NCBI GenBank assembly: GCA_030374765.1
Contig: JARGXX010000132.1
Span: 22,501 to 86,500 of the forward strand
Source of the DNA: Agarophyton chilense
Taxonomy: Eukaryota; Rhodophyta; Florideophyceae; Gracilariales; Gracilariaceae
Direction of reading: 5' to 3'
DNA length: 64,000 nt
Shown: positions 1 to 10,339 of the stretch, piece after piece
Numbering within the stretch: position 1 is the stretch's first letter
How the letters are laid out: the number at the start of each line of letters is the position of its first letter
The notes under the pieces: generated by a model
Seen by the model: the letters and a program-made list of their open reading frames with translations, nothing else
Told to the model about the DNA's origin: nothing
Databases searched by the model: none
Position numbers and translations under genes: made by a program

Positions 1-178
1 GTCTCTGGCAGCCCAAAATCGGCCACCAAGAAACCCACGACGGGTAAGTGTCTGCGCCAATACACCAGAAAAAATTAATTTTCCGGCTGAAAACACAGAC
101 ACCCACCAACTCGATGCAATCCGCTTCCCTCGTAACGGTTTCAGGTTCTTGTCACCCTCTTTCCAAAGTGCTTTTCAC

Positions 179-212
<34 letters not shown>

Positions 213-452
213 CTACCAGTATTTAGCCTTCGATGAGATTTACCACCGATTAGAGCAGCATTCCCAAGCTACCCGACTCGACTGAAACGGCCTTGTACCA
301 AGTGCCCTGAATGGGATGGACGGGACTCTCACCCTCCTCGGTGGACATTTCCATGCCACTTTCCCAAACTGACACCTGCAGGCCGCTCAACTACAACGCC
401 AGCAAGCTGGCTTTTCATATTGGGCTTTTCCCGCTTCGCTCGCCGCTACTAG

Positions 453-485
<33 letters not shown>

Positions 486-531
486 ATTATATGCTTAAAT
501 TCAGCGGGTCGCCTTGTCTGATTTGAGATCC
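1..531 (-). rRNA. Large subunit (28S-type) rRNA, 5' part
   Basis: Read on the minus strand, this begins near 531 with the universal LSU 5' region (TCAGACAAGGCGACCCGCTG, then TTTAAGCATATAATTAAGCG and the GTAGCGGCGAGCG motif). It runs off the left edge of the window, so only about the first 530 nt are present. It is the 3'-most part of a minus-strand rDNA unit whose SSU lies at 1661-3427. Conserved core positions are intact here, unlike in the plus-strand copy at 5441-7656, so this looks like the functional copy. The exact 5' nucleotide is approximate. Confidence 0.95.
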
Positions 532-1117
532 AAAATAGTATGCTTTCGTTGTTTTTCTTGACGAAAAATCAATTCTAGACAGTTTATTCAAAAAAACAGT
601 TTTTTCTGAATATCAAAAAAATCAAACAAAACGAATGGCATTGCAGTTTTTTCTGGCCCCAGCTTACCAACATTAGTTACAAAACCATCCTCATCCATGT
701 ACAAAAATTTAAACCTGCAACGCATGGAATCCCACTGCAGAAATGTTGTGTAATATTAAAAATACAAACACCAATTCGCAGCAGGGCGTCAAAACAGAAT
801 TTTCGCACAAAGAATCGAATGCAAATGCTTCCAATGCAAGCTCTCCCCTAGTGTTTTCAAGGAAAACACTGTCGGAGACCAGAAAAGAAAACAAACACAC
901 CCACTTTGCTTGATATTATTGTTTTTCAGAAAATTGTTCGAGAATTATCGCCTATATCATCTTCAGGTGACCACTTTTCTACGAGAGAAAAACGGACGCA
1001 CCCATCAGCGGCACTCTTGGTGCAGAAAAAACCGTACATGAATTTTTCTTATTGACAAAAAGATATCAAAAAAAAGCCAACATGCACAATCCACTGCAGA
1101 ATGCCAAAGTCGTATTT
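532..1117 (-). other. Internal transcribed spacer 2 (ITS2)
   Basis: A/T-rich sequence with poly(A) and poly(T) tracts lies between 5.8S and the LSU on the minus strand. No protein gene is credible here. A diverged reverse-complement copy of this spacer occurs at 4888-5440. Confidence 0.85.
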
Positions 1118-1278
1118 GTACGGACACTCAAACAGACATGCTCGCAGGGTTACCCGCGAGCGCAACTTGCGTTCAAAAATTTGATGATTCACGAGTTCTG
1201 CAATTCGCATTACGTTTCGCAGTTTGCTACGTTCTTCATCGATGTAGGAGCCGAGACATCCACCGTTACGAGTTGTAA
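1118..1278 (-). rRNA. 5.8S rRNA
   Basis: On the minus strand this contains the hallmark 5.8S blocks: CATCGATGAAGAACGTAGC, then GCGAATTGCAGAACTCGTGA, ATCATCAAATTTTTGAACGC and a GAGCATGTCTGTTTGAGTGT 3' end. Length is about 160 nt, as expected. The ends are set by similarity and are good to a few bases. The inverted copy further right begins just past the 3' end of 5.8S, so this is the only 5.8S gene in the window. Confidence 0.93.
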
Positions 1279-1659
1279 TTATTTCAGACACGTTTTACAT
1301 TTTTTTTCGATTTGGGTTGTTAGAAAAATAAAAAATAGAACAAACAAAATTATTCGCGTAAAAGAAAAACAAATTATCAAGCCTTCCAACAGTTTCTGCG
1401 ACGGTGTACTCCCTCTTGCAATGGTGCACTAACCGAAATAAAACACTTGCGCATGCGATATATAAACATAAAAAACCAACTGGAACACATTCCTTCGTGA
1501 GAAGGCAGCTCTATTTTTTAATTTTTTGACAGTAGCCTACATTCAAAATCAACATGTGCATTTCTGTTTTTTTTTTCAGAATCACCGTGCCCCAAAAGAA
1601 TAAGTTGCACCAAAACAGTATCACATGTCTTCCAGCTTTTCTAATTATTTTTTTTCAAG

Positions 1660-1660
<1 letters not shown>
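1279..1660 (-). other. Internal transcribed spacer 1 (ITS1)
   Basis: About 380 nt of A/T-rich spacer between the 3' end of the SSU and the 5' end of 5.8S on the minus strand. No other feature was seen. Confidence 0.85.
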
Positions 1661-1717
<57 letters not shown>

Positions 1718-1796
1718 GTGATAAGGTTTGACCAAGTTCAAGCCAAAAGATCTGAAAATCAGTTCATCTAGCTCTCCCAAGGCCTCACCGGACCAC

Positions 1797-1843
<47 letters not shown>

Positions 1844-2300
1844 TTCAGCGCGGGATGATGACCCGCGCTTACAAGGTATTCCTCGTTGACGACGGAAAAT
1901 TGCAACCGTCGATCCCCATCACGAACGGATTTAGAGATTGGGAAATGCTTTCGCATATCCTAACTCGCTGACCCGTTCAGTGTAGCACGCGTGCGGCCCA
2001 GGACATCTAAGGGCATCTCAGACCTGTTATTGCCTGGAGCTTCCGTGGGCTAGACGCCCACAGTCCGTCTAGGAAGGCAAGCCTCGCTACCAAAAATAGT
2101 AACGGCGCCTAGCTAGCACGCCCAGGTCTCGCTCGTTAACGGAATTAACCAGACAGATCACTCCACCAACTAAGAACGGCCATGCACCACCAACCATAGA
2201 ATCAAGAAAGAGCTCTCAATCTGTCAATCCTTACTATGTCCTGACCTGGTAAGTTTTCCCGTGTTGAGTCAAATTAAGCCGCAGGCTCCACACCCGGTGA

Positions 2301-2351
<51 letters not shown>

Positions 2352-3427
2352 AGAAAGCAAACACTTTGATTTCTCGAAGGATGCCGGATAAGCCATAAAT
2401 CAGTCTTATCCGATCTCCAGTCCTCATCGTTTATAGTAAAGACTACGACGGTATCTGATCGTCTTCGATCCCCTTACTTTCGTTCTTGATCAATGAAAAC
2501 GTCCTTGGCAGACGCTTTCGCAGCTGTTCGTCTTCCGACAATCCAAGAATTTCACCTCTGACGTCGGAATACGAATGCCCCCAACCGTCCCTCTTAATCA
2601 TTACCCAGTTCAAACAAACCAACAAAACAGGACCGGGTCCTATTCTATTATTCCATGCTAATGTATTCAGGGCAATCGCCTGCTTTGAACACTCTAATTT
2701 TTTCACAGTAAACGGTGGCGGCAGCCTGGCGATCCAATTAAGCACCACCAGACTCCCATCCACAAAGGCGCCCAACCTGAGAGCGTCCGCGAGGACGACC
2801 CAAGTCAGACACCAAAATCCGACTACGAGCGTTTTAACTGCAACAACTTTGGTATACGCTTACAGAGCTGGAATTACCGCGGCTGCTGGCACCAGACTTG
2901 CCCTCTGCTGGCTCCTCGATAAGCTGTTTACCTTGTTCTCATTCCAATTAGAAAACCCATCGGGCCCTCTATTGATATTTCTTGTCACTACCTCCCGGTG
3001 TCCGGATTGGGTAAGTTGCGCGCCTGCTGCCTTCCTTGGATGTGGTAGCCGTCTCTCAGGCTCCCTCTCCGGAGTCCCGCACCCACGGTCCGTTACCCGT
3101 CACAACCATGGTAAGCCAATACCTTACCATCCAAAGTTGATAGGTCAGAAATTTGAACGGTGCGTCGCAGCGAGTGCGATCAGAAAAAAAATCTAGAATC
3201 ACCAACAAGTTGGCTTGTATCTCTAATTTGTACCACGACTTGCGTCGTATTGTAGGCACGTATTAGCTCTAGAATTACTACGGGTATCCGAGTAGTATTT
3301 AGCACCGAAGAAATTATAGCTGTTTTACCGAGCCATTCGCAGTTTCGTTGTACAATTCACTCATACTTGCACTTGCATGGCTTAGTCCTTTAAACAAGCA
3401 TATACCACTGGCAGGATCAACCAGGTA
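1661..3427 (-). rRNA. Small subunit (18S) rRNA, complete
   Basis: On the minus strand this starts with TACCTGGTTGATCCTGCCAG (near 3427) and ends with GTAGGTGAACCTGCGGAAGG followed by ATCAT (near 1661), the conserved eukaryotic 18S termini. Length is about 1,767 nt, normal for an intron-free 18S. Internal landmarks are present, including GAATTGACGGAAGGGCA and TTAATTTGACTCAACACGGG. The helix with GAGACCTGGGCGTGCTA is what I associate with red algae; that placement is an inference. No group I intron is visible. Confidence 0.96.
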
Positions 3428-4887
3428 ACCACAACACTCAGCCTCCTTCGGCTGTTTTAGTTTTTCATTGTTTTTCTTCATGTGACATCGGAAGAAAAAA
3501 AAATAATCGCGCACCCCTTTCTTGTGAAGAGCGGAAAATAAAGCACGATAACGAAAATTACCCCAAACAAAAAAACTATGGGCTCTAGGTTGCAACCTGA
3601 CAGCGAAGGAGTAGATTTAAACCGGTAGTTCGAGGCGGGCGCATTCGGTTTTTTAAAAAAATAAGAACCCTAGCACGTCCTTTACGACATTCTCGGTACT
3701 CCACTGCCCAACCTCTCTATTTCCAGATTGCACCTGAAAATGAAGAAGTAGATTTAAACCGGTAGTTCGAGGCGGTCGTACTCAGTTTTTAAAAAAATAA
3801 CCGAGCACTTCCTTTACGACATTTTCGGTACTCCATTGCCCAATCTCTCGCATTTTTTTATCGACGTCACTTTCATCTTCAGGAGGTTTACTCCTAATTT
3901 TTTTTCGCCTTATCCAGCGGAAGAAAAAACATTAAAGGTTTAAAAACAACCGAAACAGTCTGCATGTATGTGCCTTACGGTTTTTCGTAAAATACTGATT
4001 TTCTTCTCAGGGAATGTTCAAGAACAAGCCCGTCGAAAAAAACTGTTTCGTGACCTCTAACATCTTCATCACTGAAAAATGCAGAAGCCAACGGAACGTT
4101 TCTCTTTGGAAAATTGACCGAAAAGGAATGTTACATTTTCTCCAGCATTTTCGAAAACTGTCTCCAGAACTCGAAAATACACCCACACGATTCCCAACAG
4201 CATTTCAAAAAAGAAACGCTGATGGGCTGCATCACCAACAAATAGCTAGAAGATTTTATTCTTCACAAGGGAAAATTGCTTTCGCATACCGGCACGTGAA
4301 ATTTTCGTATAGAGAACACACGACGCACTGCAAATTATTTCCCGACCCCGTTTCCGGAAACCGAATAAAAAAAAAGCAAAAACGACATGATTCAACAGAC
4401 ACCTTTTCGCCTCTGAAACAACAGTGCAGCATGGGGGCAGAGAACGCAGGTCTCTGGTCACCTGCAAAAGCGAAACAAAAAACAAAAAAGAGCCTGCATA
4501 CTTAAATTTCAGTGCACGGCACCCTTTTTCATGCGTGTAGTAATTTTTTCTTGCGAAAAGAAAATCCTACAAACGCATCCCCCACAGTTGTGTTTTAATT
4601 GGAAATTCTCAAACAGTGTCTGGCACTGCCCCACCCGGGTGATTTGCATTGAAATGGGTGCCTGGTTCACTAATTAAAAATGACCCGACACCCAGCAAAA
4701 CCACCCGCCTACGATTTGTTTTAATTTTATGGAAAAAATCATGCCAAAACATGATTTGGGTTGTGATACGACTACCCGTATCTCCATTAACAAGTAATCT
4801 TCCTCGGCACCTCATCGTTACAGCTTGAAAAACGTTCTCGGGCCTCACCGCGACGAAAGTGTGAGAAAGGTGACATTATTTAAATGA
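3428..4887. other. 5' external transcribed / intergenic rDNA spacer
   Basis: Spacer between the minus-strand SSU start and the inverted plus-strand LSU copy. It is A/T-rich with many homopolymer runs. It carries a two-copy tandem repeat (3608-3853). A plus-strand open frame at 4014-4505 has low-complexity composition and no recognisable domain, and I do not believe it is a gene. The rDNA promoter for the minus unit should lie here but is not recognisable by eye. Confidence 0.7.
3608..3853. repeat. rDNA spacer tandem repeat, 2 units of about 137 bp
   Basis: GTAGATTTAAACCGGTAGTT followed by CGAGGCGG occurs at about 3611 and again at about 3748. Each copy is followed by a T/A-rich tract, CCTTTACGACATT(C/T)TCGGTA and CTCCA(C/T)TGCCCAA. 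The two units differ at several bases and by a small indel. Such subrepeats are typical of rDNA spacers. Confidence 0.85.
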
Positions 4888-5440
4888 CTGTGCATGTTGC
4901 TTTTTTGACATCTTTTTGTCAATAAAAAGATTCATCTACCGTTTTTTCGGCACATAGAGTGCCGCTGATGGGAGCGTCCGTCTTTCTCCAGTGGAAAAGG
5001 GGTCACCTGAAGATTGTACAGGTTATAATTCTCGAAAAGTTTTCTGAAAAACGATAATATCAGGCAAAGTAGGAGTGTTTGTTTTCTTTTCAGATCTCCG
5101 AAAGTGATTTTCTTAAAAATACTGGGGAGGGCTTGCATTGGAAACACTAGCATTCGATTCGTTGTGCAAAAATTCTGTTTTTACGCTCTGCGAATTGGTG
5201 TTTATATTTTTAGTATTACACAACATTTATGCAGTGGGATTCCATGCGTTGCAGGTTTAAATTTTTGTACATGGATGAGGGTGTTTTTGGTAGTAGTGCT
5301 GGTAAGCTGGGGCCAGAAAAGACTGCAGTGCCATTCGTTTTCTTTTGATTTTTTTGATATTCAAAAAAACCCGTTTTTTTTTAATAAACTGTCTAGAATT
5401 GATTTTTCGTCAAGAAAAACAACAAAAGCATACTATTCTG
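4888..5440 (+). repeat. Inverted, diverged copy of ITS2
   Basis: The plus strand here matches the reverse complement of about 532-1085, for example GTGCATGTTG then TGACATCTTTTTGTCAATAA, and the run CGATAATATCAGGCAAAGTA. It begins just past where the 5.8S 3' end would be, so this copy lacks 5.8S and SSU. It leads directly into the LSU copy at 5441. There are many substitutions and small indels relative to the minus-strand ITS2. Confidence 0.85.
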
Positions 5441-7656
5441 GATCTCAAATCAGACAAGGCGACCCGCTGAATGTAAGCATGTAATGAGGCGGAGGACAAG
5501 AATCTAACCAGGACTCCCCTAGTAGCGGCGAGCGATGCGGGAAAAGCCAACTATGAACAGCCAGCTTGCTGGCGTTGTAGGTGAGCGGCCTGCAGGTGTC
5601 AGTTTGAGAAAGTGGAATGGAAATGTCCACTGAGGAGGGTGAGAGTCCCGTCCATCCCAGTCAGGGCACTTGGTCCAAGGTCATTTCAGTCGAGTCGGGT
5701 AACTTGGGAATGCTGCTCTAATCGGTGGTAAATCTTATCGAAGGCTAAATACTGGTAGGAGACCGAAAGCGAACAAGTACTGTAAGGGAAAGTTGAAAAG
5801 CACTTCGGAAAGAGGGTGACAAGAACCTGAATCCGTTACAAGGGAAGTGGATTGCATCGAGTTGGTGGGTGTTTGTGTTTTCAGCTGGAAAATTAATATT
5901 TTCTGGTGTATTGACGCAGACACTTGCCCGTCGTGGGTTTCTAGGTGGCCGATTTTTGGCTGCCAGAGACTGTGGGATCCCCTTTACTGGGTGAGGACGA
6001 CGGGGCAGCGGTGCAATACGACCCGTCTTGAAACACGGACCAAGGAGTCTAGCGCTGCTGCGAGTCGACAGGACTAGAATCGTAGAGGCGCAGGGAAAGC
6101 GATGCTTTTTTTATAAAAAAAATTAAAATTCTGCAAGTTGTGGGGGCATGAGATCGTTGATTTTCAAGTCTCACCTAGAGCAGTAGCCCTAGGACCAGAA
6201 GGATGGTGAACTATGCCTAAATAAGGCGAAGCCAGAACAAATTCTGGTAGAGGCTCATAGCGGTGCTGACGGGCTAATCGCTCGTCGAACTTGGGTATAG
6301 GGGCGAAAGACTAATCGAACTATCTAGTACCTGGTTCCCCCCGAAGTTTCTCTCAGGATAGCGGGCTGTAATGACGTTGTTTTGTGCGGTAAAGCGAATG
6401 ATTAGTGCATTTGGGGGCGTTTAGCCTTCAGGCAATTCTCAAACTTTAAATGCACAAGTGGCGCCGCTGCTTAATTGAGCGGTGTGCTGGAAAAAACGTC
6501 AGCCCTGTGGGCCACTTTTGGTAAGCAGAACTGGCGATGCGGGATGAACCGAAAGCGTAGTTAAGGCGTCAAATTACCCGCTTATAGATCCCACAAAAGG
6601 TGTTGGTTCATTAAGACAGCAGGATGGTGGCCATGGAAGTCGGAATCCGCCAAGGAGTGTGTAACAACTCACCTGCCGAATGAAGTAGCCCTGAAAATGG
6701 ATGACGCTGAAGCGGGTAGCCGATACTACGCCGTTTAAAAAAAGATTAATTCTTTAGATGAGTAGGGGGGCTTGGTGATCGTGTCGAAGCACTGCGTGCA
6801 AATGCGTGTGGAACGGTCACTAGTGCAGATCTTGGTGGTAGTAGCAAATATTCAAGTGAGAACCTTGAAGGGCGAAGCGGGGAAGGGTTCCATGCGAACA
6901 TTGATTGGGCATGGGTGAGTCGTACCTAAGCCGATTGGCAATTGCTTACTCACGTGGCGAAAGGGAAGCGGGTTGAAATTCCCGCACACGGATGTGGAAG
7001 CGGCGACGCATGACTGGGGCGGTGACGTTGGCAGTGGCGCTGGGCAGAGTTTTCTTTTCTGTTTAACCGCCTGACGCTTGCTCTGTGGAATCCGCTTGTC
7101 GGGAGAAACAGGCAAGGCACGGGTAGAGCGCCGGGCTTTTTCCGGCGTCCAGCTCGCCATTGACAGCCCTTGAAAAACTGTCCCCAGATTTTTTTTTTTT
7201 AAAAAACTAAAATTTCACGCCGTGGCGTACCGATAACCGCATCAGGTCCCCAAGGTGAACAGCCTCTGCTCGATATGAAAAATGCAGGTAAGGGAATTCG
7301 GCAAATTAGACCCGTAACCTTGGGAAAAGGGTTGGCTCTAGTGCTGCCTGAGGACTGGCTGTTGTTTGCTGGCGCCGTGCGGCGGCTGTTGATTGAGCGT
7401 CTACGGGGCTGCAAGGTCTTGTGGTTGCTTGGTTGATGCTGCTGTCGGGGCCACGGGCAGCAACGCTCACAGCATGCAGCAAACTAGAACTGCAACGGGC
7501 AAAGGGAATCCGACTGTTTAATTAAAACAAAGCATTGCGAGGGCCGGGGACGGTGATTACGAAATGTGATTTGTTCTCAGTGCTCTGAATGTTAGAGTGA
7601 AGAGATTCAATCAAGCGCGGGTAAACAGCGGGAGTAACTATGACTGTCTTAAGGTA
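5441..7656 (+). pseudogene. Truncated large subunit rRNA copy on the plus strand
   Basis: LSU sequence in sense orientation, from the 5' end (TCAAATCAGACAAGGCGACC at 5445) to GAGTAACTATGACTGTCTTA then AGGTAGC near 7655. That is about two thirds of a normal LSU, with no 3' third. Positions conserved in nearly all eukaryotes have changed: TTTAAGCAT reads TGTAAGCAT and AAGCGGAGGAAAAG reads GAGGCGGAGGACAAG. Poly(T)/poly(A) insertions occur near 6108, 6737 and 7190. The overlap with 1-531 shows it is clearly diverged from the minus-strand copy. Loss of the peptidyl-transferase part means it cannot be functional. The breakpoint lies at the site attacked by R2 elements and the endonuclease I-PpoI. 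Confidence 0.9.
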
Positions 7657-8240
7657 GCGAGGGGCTCGGCATGATCTTTAACAAGGACAAGCCACATTTT
7701 ATTGTGCTCACTGTCACTATACAGGGCAACGAAGTACACATACTCTATATACTTGTTGAAATAGGGGGGTCAGTCCGTAACAAGACTAATCCCCCGCCAC
7801 TTAAGGTGCCATGATGACTTTATGTCGACCCCCCCTTATTTAGGGGATTTTGACGGATCAAAGTGCTGTCCACCCCATAAGGGGTTTGTTGCCATTTGGG
7901 GATAAATAATGACGGATAAAACCGTCTAAGTACTAATATTAAAATGGCTTCTCTAAGCGAGAAGGTCTTTCCAATTCCATGTGTGACTCTGGGTTCGAAC
8001 CGGGGACCACCTGTCCGAACAGTCTGGGAAGATTCCAGGGAAGCATGTGGTTGTGGAGAGGCTTTCGAGGGAGGAGAGGTAGGGAAATCAGAGTGTTCCG
8101 TCCGTTCCGGAGCCATATCTGTTGCCCTGCCAACCCATTTCCAACATGGGGTAACCAAATCATAAAGCATTCAGCCTTGACGTGGCAGTTTGGCTGTCAT
8201 AGCTCGTTCGAATAACTACTGGGCTACGGCTCTAATGAAT
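7657..8240. other. Spacer between the LSU break and the LINE relic
   Basis: Homology to LSU is lost within about 30 nt after 7656. The stretch holds short C-rich inverted segments (CGACCCCCCCTTATTTAGGG and CACCCCATAAGGGG) and, near 7990, an antisense GGTTCGAACCC like the B box of a tRNA promoter. It may be the 3' untranslated tail of the minus-strand LINE. The overlapping open frames on both strands are not credible genes. Confidence 0.5.
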
Positions 8241-8273
8241 GTCATGCAGCATGGCGCATTTTTCCAGTATAGA

Positions 8274-8933
8274 TCAAGCTTTTTGTTCTCGACTTTCCGA
8301 GCAACCGATTGCCTGTAGATGGCGGCGTATTTCAGGTAATAGGGCGCGTAATTCATCAGTACGTACCAGTAGTTTCCTTAGATACCAGAAAACGGGCTCA
8401 TGCACCGCCTCGTGCGATGCCCTTGAACGAAAGATGGGTATAAAACTTCCAGAGCGTGGAATAGAGCGCGCACGACCTAAGTTAGCGCGTTCCAGTTCTT
8501 CATGCTCACTTGACTTCTTCAGGTTAACATTAAACTCATCCACAGCGGATAGTTCCTCATGGAGTACTGTTCTGGATAGCAGATTTTTAACAGATGGGTA
8601 TTCCTTGATATAAATCCAAACTCGAATAACACGTGGCTGGAGCTCTTTTACAAGAGTAGACTGAGGGTCGGATAAGTCCTTGTAGGGAGCATAGAAGCGA
8701 GCTGCAAGGCATAAAACATGTATGCGACGCTTAGCCCTAAATGATGCGAGTGTGGTGAGCAACGGGTCACAACGATATCCAATAGAGGTCGTAGAAGACT
8801 GGCCTGGCACCGACACCACCTGACCAACGAATTGATCGAATAAGGAGCTTATTCCGTCACGAAGAGGATAGCAAGGTACGTTAAATCTAGTGTGCGGGAT
8901 TTCAGCCCAGACCACCAAACCAAGAATCTGCAT
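8274..8933 (-). pseudogene. LINE ORF2 C-terminal region
   Basis: A 219-codon open stretch. The segment with LRDGISSLFDQFVG and then FRAKRRIHVLCLAARF resembles the region after the reverse transcriptase in LINE ORF2 proteins, where a helical domain of leucines and arginines follows the thumb. There is no cysteine-rich or RNase H motif. It follows the thumb piece at 9111-9530 in the right order on the same strand, with a break between. The family assignment rests mainly on that context. The first codon is not a convincing start, so this is a relic fragment. Confidence 0.5.
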
Positions 8934-8993
8934 GTAGTGTCTAGCTGAAGTGGTTCCTCGAAGTCGAGCTTCTTGACGATGGAGCGGCCGCGG

Positions 8994-9052
8994 AGGTGCG
9001 GTTTGACGGCGGTGCGGTTTGACGGCGGTGCGGTTCGACGGCGGTGCGGTTA
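8994..9052. repeat. 16-bp tandem repeat, about 3.6 copies
   Basis: GGTGCGGTTTGACGGC repeats head to tail with one T-to-C variant in the third unit, inside the LINE relic between two coding fragments. It is a short minisatellite, probably from local slippage. Confidence 0.85.
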
Positions 9053-9110
9053 ATAATGGAAAAGAAATATTTCCTTTTCGAAAAGAATCACAAGGGCGAT
9101 AATCGAAGGA

Positions 9111-9530
9111 TTAGATCCAAGTGGAATTAACCAATTGGTCTATTCGAATGGTTGCCATGATAGCACCAGCGCACCACACCAGGCGTGCAAGAACACAAGC
9201 ACTTTCGAATTTCGAGGGAGTGATTTTCACCGTGAGAGACCAAGAGAGGGCCTCCAATTCCAGTTTGTTTGCAACATCACTGACGTCACAACAGAAAGGT
9301 TGTATAGGTAAACAGTAGTTGCAGTTTGAATATACCTTAGCGCGAATAATGTTAACTCGTTGAGGGGTTGACAGAGGGAGTCTTGCCGTAACAAGACGGT
9401 TTTTGCGTAAGAGTAGTCTTAAACTTTCCAATTGCGATATCAAATGACGGTTAGATACCGCAGACAGGTTTTAAGAGAAGCCTAAGTAGGTTACCACTTC
9501 TTGACAGGAGATCTGTTCCTCGTCCATATA
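9111..9530 (-). pseudogene. LINE reverse transcriptase, thumb end with YLGF motif
   Basis: On the minus strand the frame reads through EEQISCQEVVTYLGFS, a stop, and on to RLPLSTPQRVNIIRAKVYSN. This is the usual LINE order: motif 7 (YLG), a heptad-like stretch, then the thumb phrase before a tyrosine/leucine-rich block. A single TAA sits just after the YLGF motif. The catalytic FADD motif expected upstream is absent because the sequence jumps to the endonuclease segment at 9553. The fragment is therefore catalytically dead. Confidence 0.65.
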
Positions 9531-9552
9531 TAATTGAACGTGAGATGAAGAC

Positions 9553-9900
9553 CTAAAAATGAACGACTTGCTTGGACTGTAGTTTAAAAAAGGCTGTAAT
9601 AATGTTGTTAGAGCGAAACATTTCAACAAGAAGTTGATATCTCGTTTTTGTTACGAGTTCCCGCTTCTTGAAGGCATCAAGCTCTGAGGAAAAAACAGCG
9701 ATGCCACAACCAAGACGAGAGCGGATTGGGGATGAATAGGCGTCGGCGGACTCATAAAGCGTGTATTTTTCTGTCATCCAATTGCCTTTAGACCAAGTCT
9801 TTGTGATGCCGACTAAGGCCGAGGACTCGTGGTGTAGGGAAATACTACTCATTTTGGGCAAGGAGCACCCATATATGTTGAAGTTGGTTAGAATTATTGA
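9553..9900 (-). pseudogene. LINE APE-type endonuclease fragment
   Basis: The minus-strand frame reads ...LTNFNIYGCSLPKMSS, then SSALVGITKTWSKGNW, then RLGCGIAVFSSEL. These match the start of LINE apurinic-like endonucleases: an N-terminal strand, the (D)xxxITETWL motif and the GGG(V/I)A(V/I)F strand. The catalytic glutamate of ITETWL is lysine here (ITKTW), so the site would be inactive even if expressed. About 100 residues remain of a domain of about 220. It joins almost directly to the end of the reverse transcriptase. Confidence 0.6.
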
Positions 9901-10339
9901 TCTCTGCCCCCTGGGCTCTTAATTGCTGGTTCTTCGTTCTGCCCTACAAAAGAGCTACTAAAACGTTTAGAAGAGGATGGTGACTCCGAATGAAACTCAA
10001 GATCGGGATAAGTTGTTGCGAGCACGGTGGCTCGTTTACTGTACCGTTCCGTTGCGGCAGGAAATTGCTTTTTCTGCCAAGTTCATGTCCATCTGCGATA
10101 GAAAGCAGTAACAAGGGTTTTTGGTTCGGCAGTACCGTAGCCTTTTCCTTTTGGTTCGTCGTTGGACATATGCCGGTATTTGAGAAGCTTCATTGTAGCC
10201 ACGAGGCGACTCTCAAGTGGAGAATGACGTAGTATCTCTAGAGCAGAGCTACCGATACATCAAAGGCTGATTACTGCTCATTTGGGTAGAGACAGAAGAA
10301 AGGCTCAGCGTAGGATATGGAGTGGTTCTCAACGGACGT

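Noticed and set aside
2486-3196. 236-codon frame opposite the SSU rRNA
   Set aside because: It is the antisense of the 18S gene, which explains the sequence fully.
4014-4505. 163-codon frame in the rDNA spacer
   Set aside because: Low-complexity Lys/Phe/Ser-rich translation of A/T-rich spacer DNA, no start context, no similarity I can name.
7656-8240. Group I intron at the I-PpoI site of the LSU copy
   Set aside because: No LSU sequence resumes downstream and I see no P, Q, R, S core elements, so it is a truncation, not an intron.
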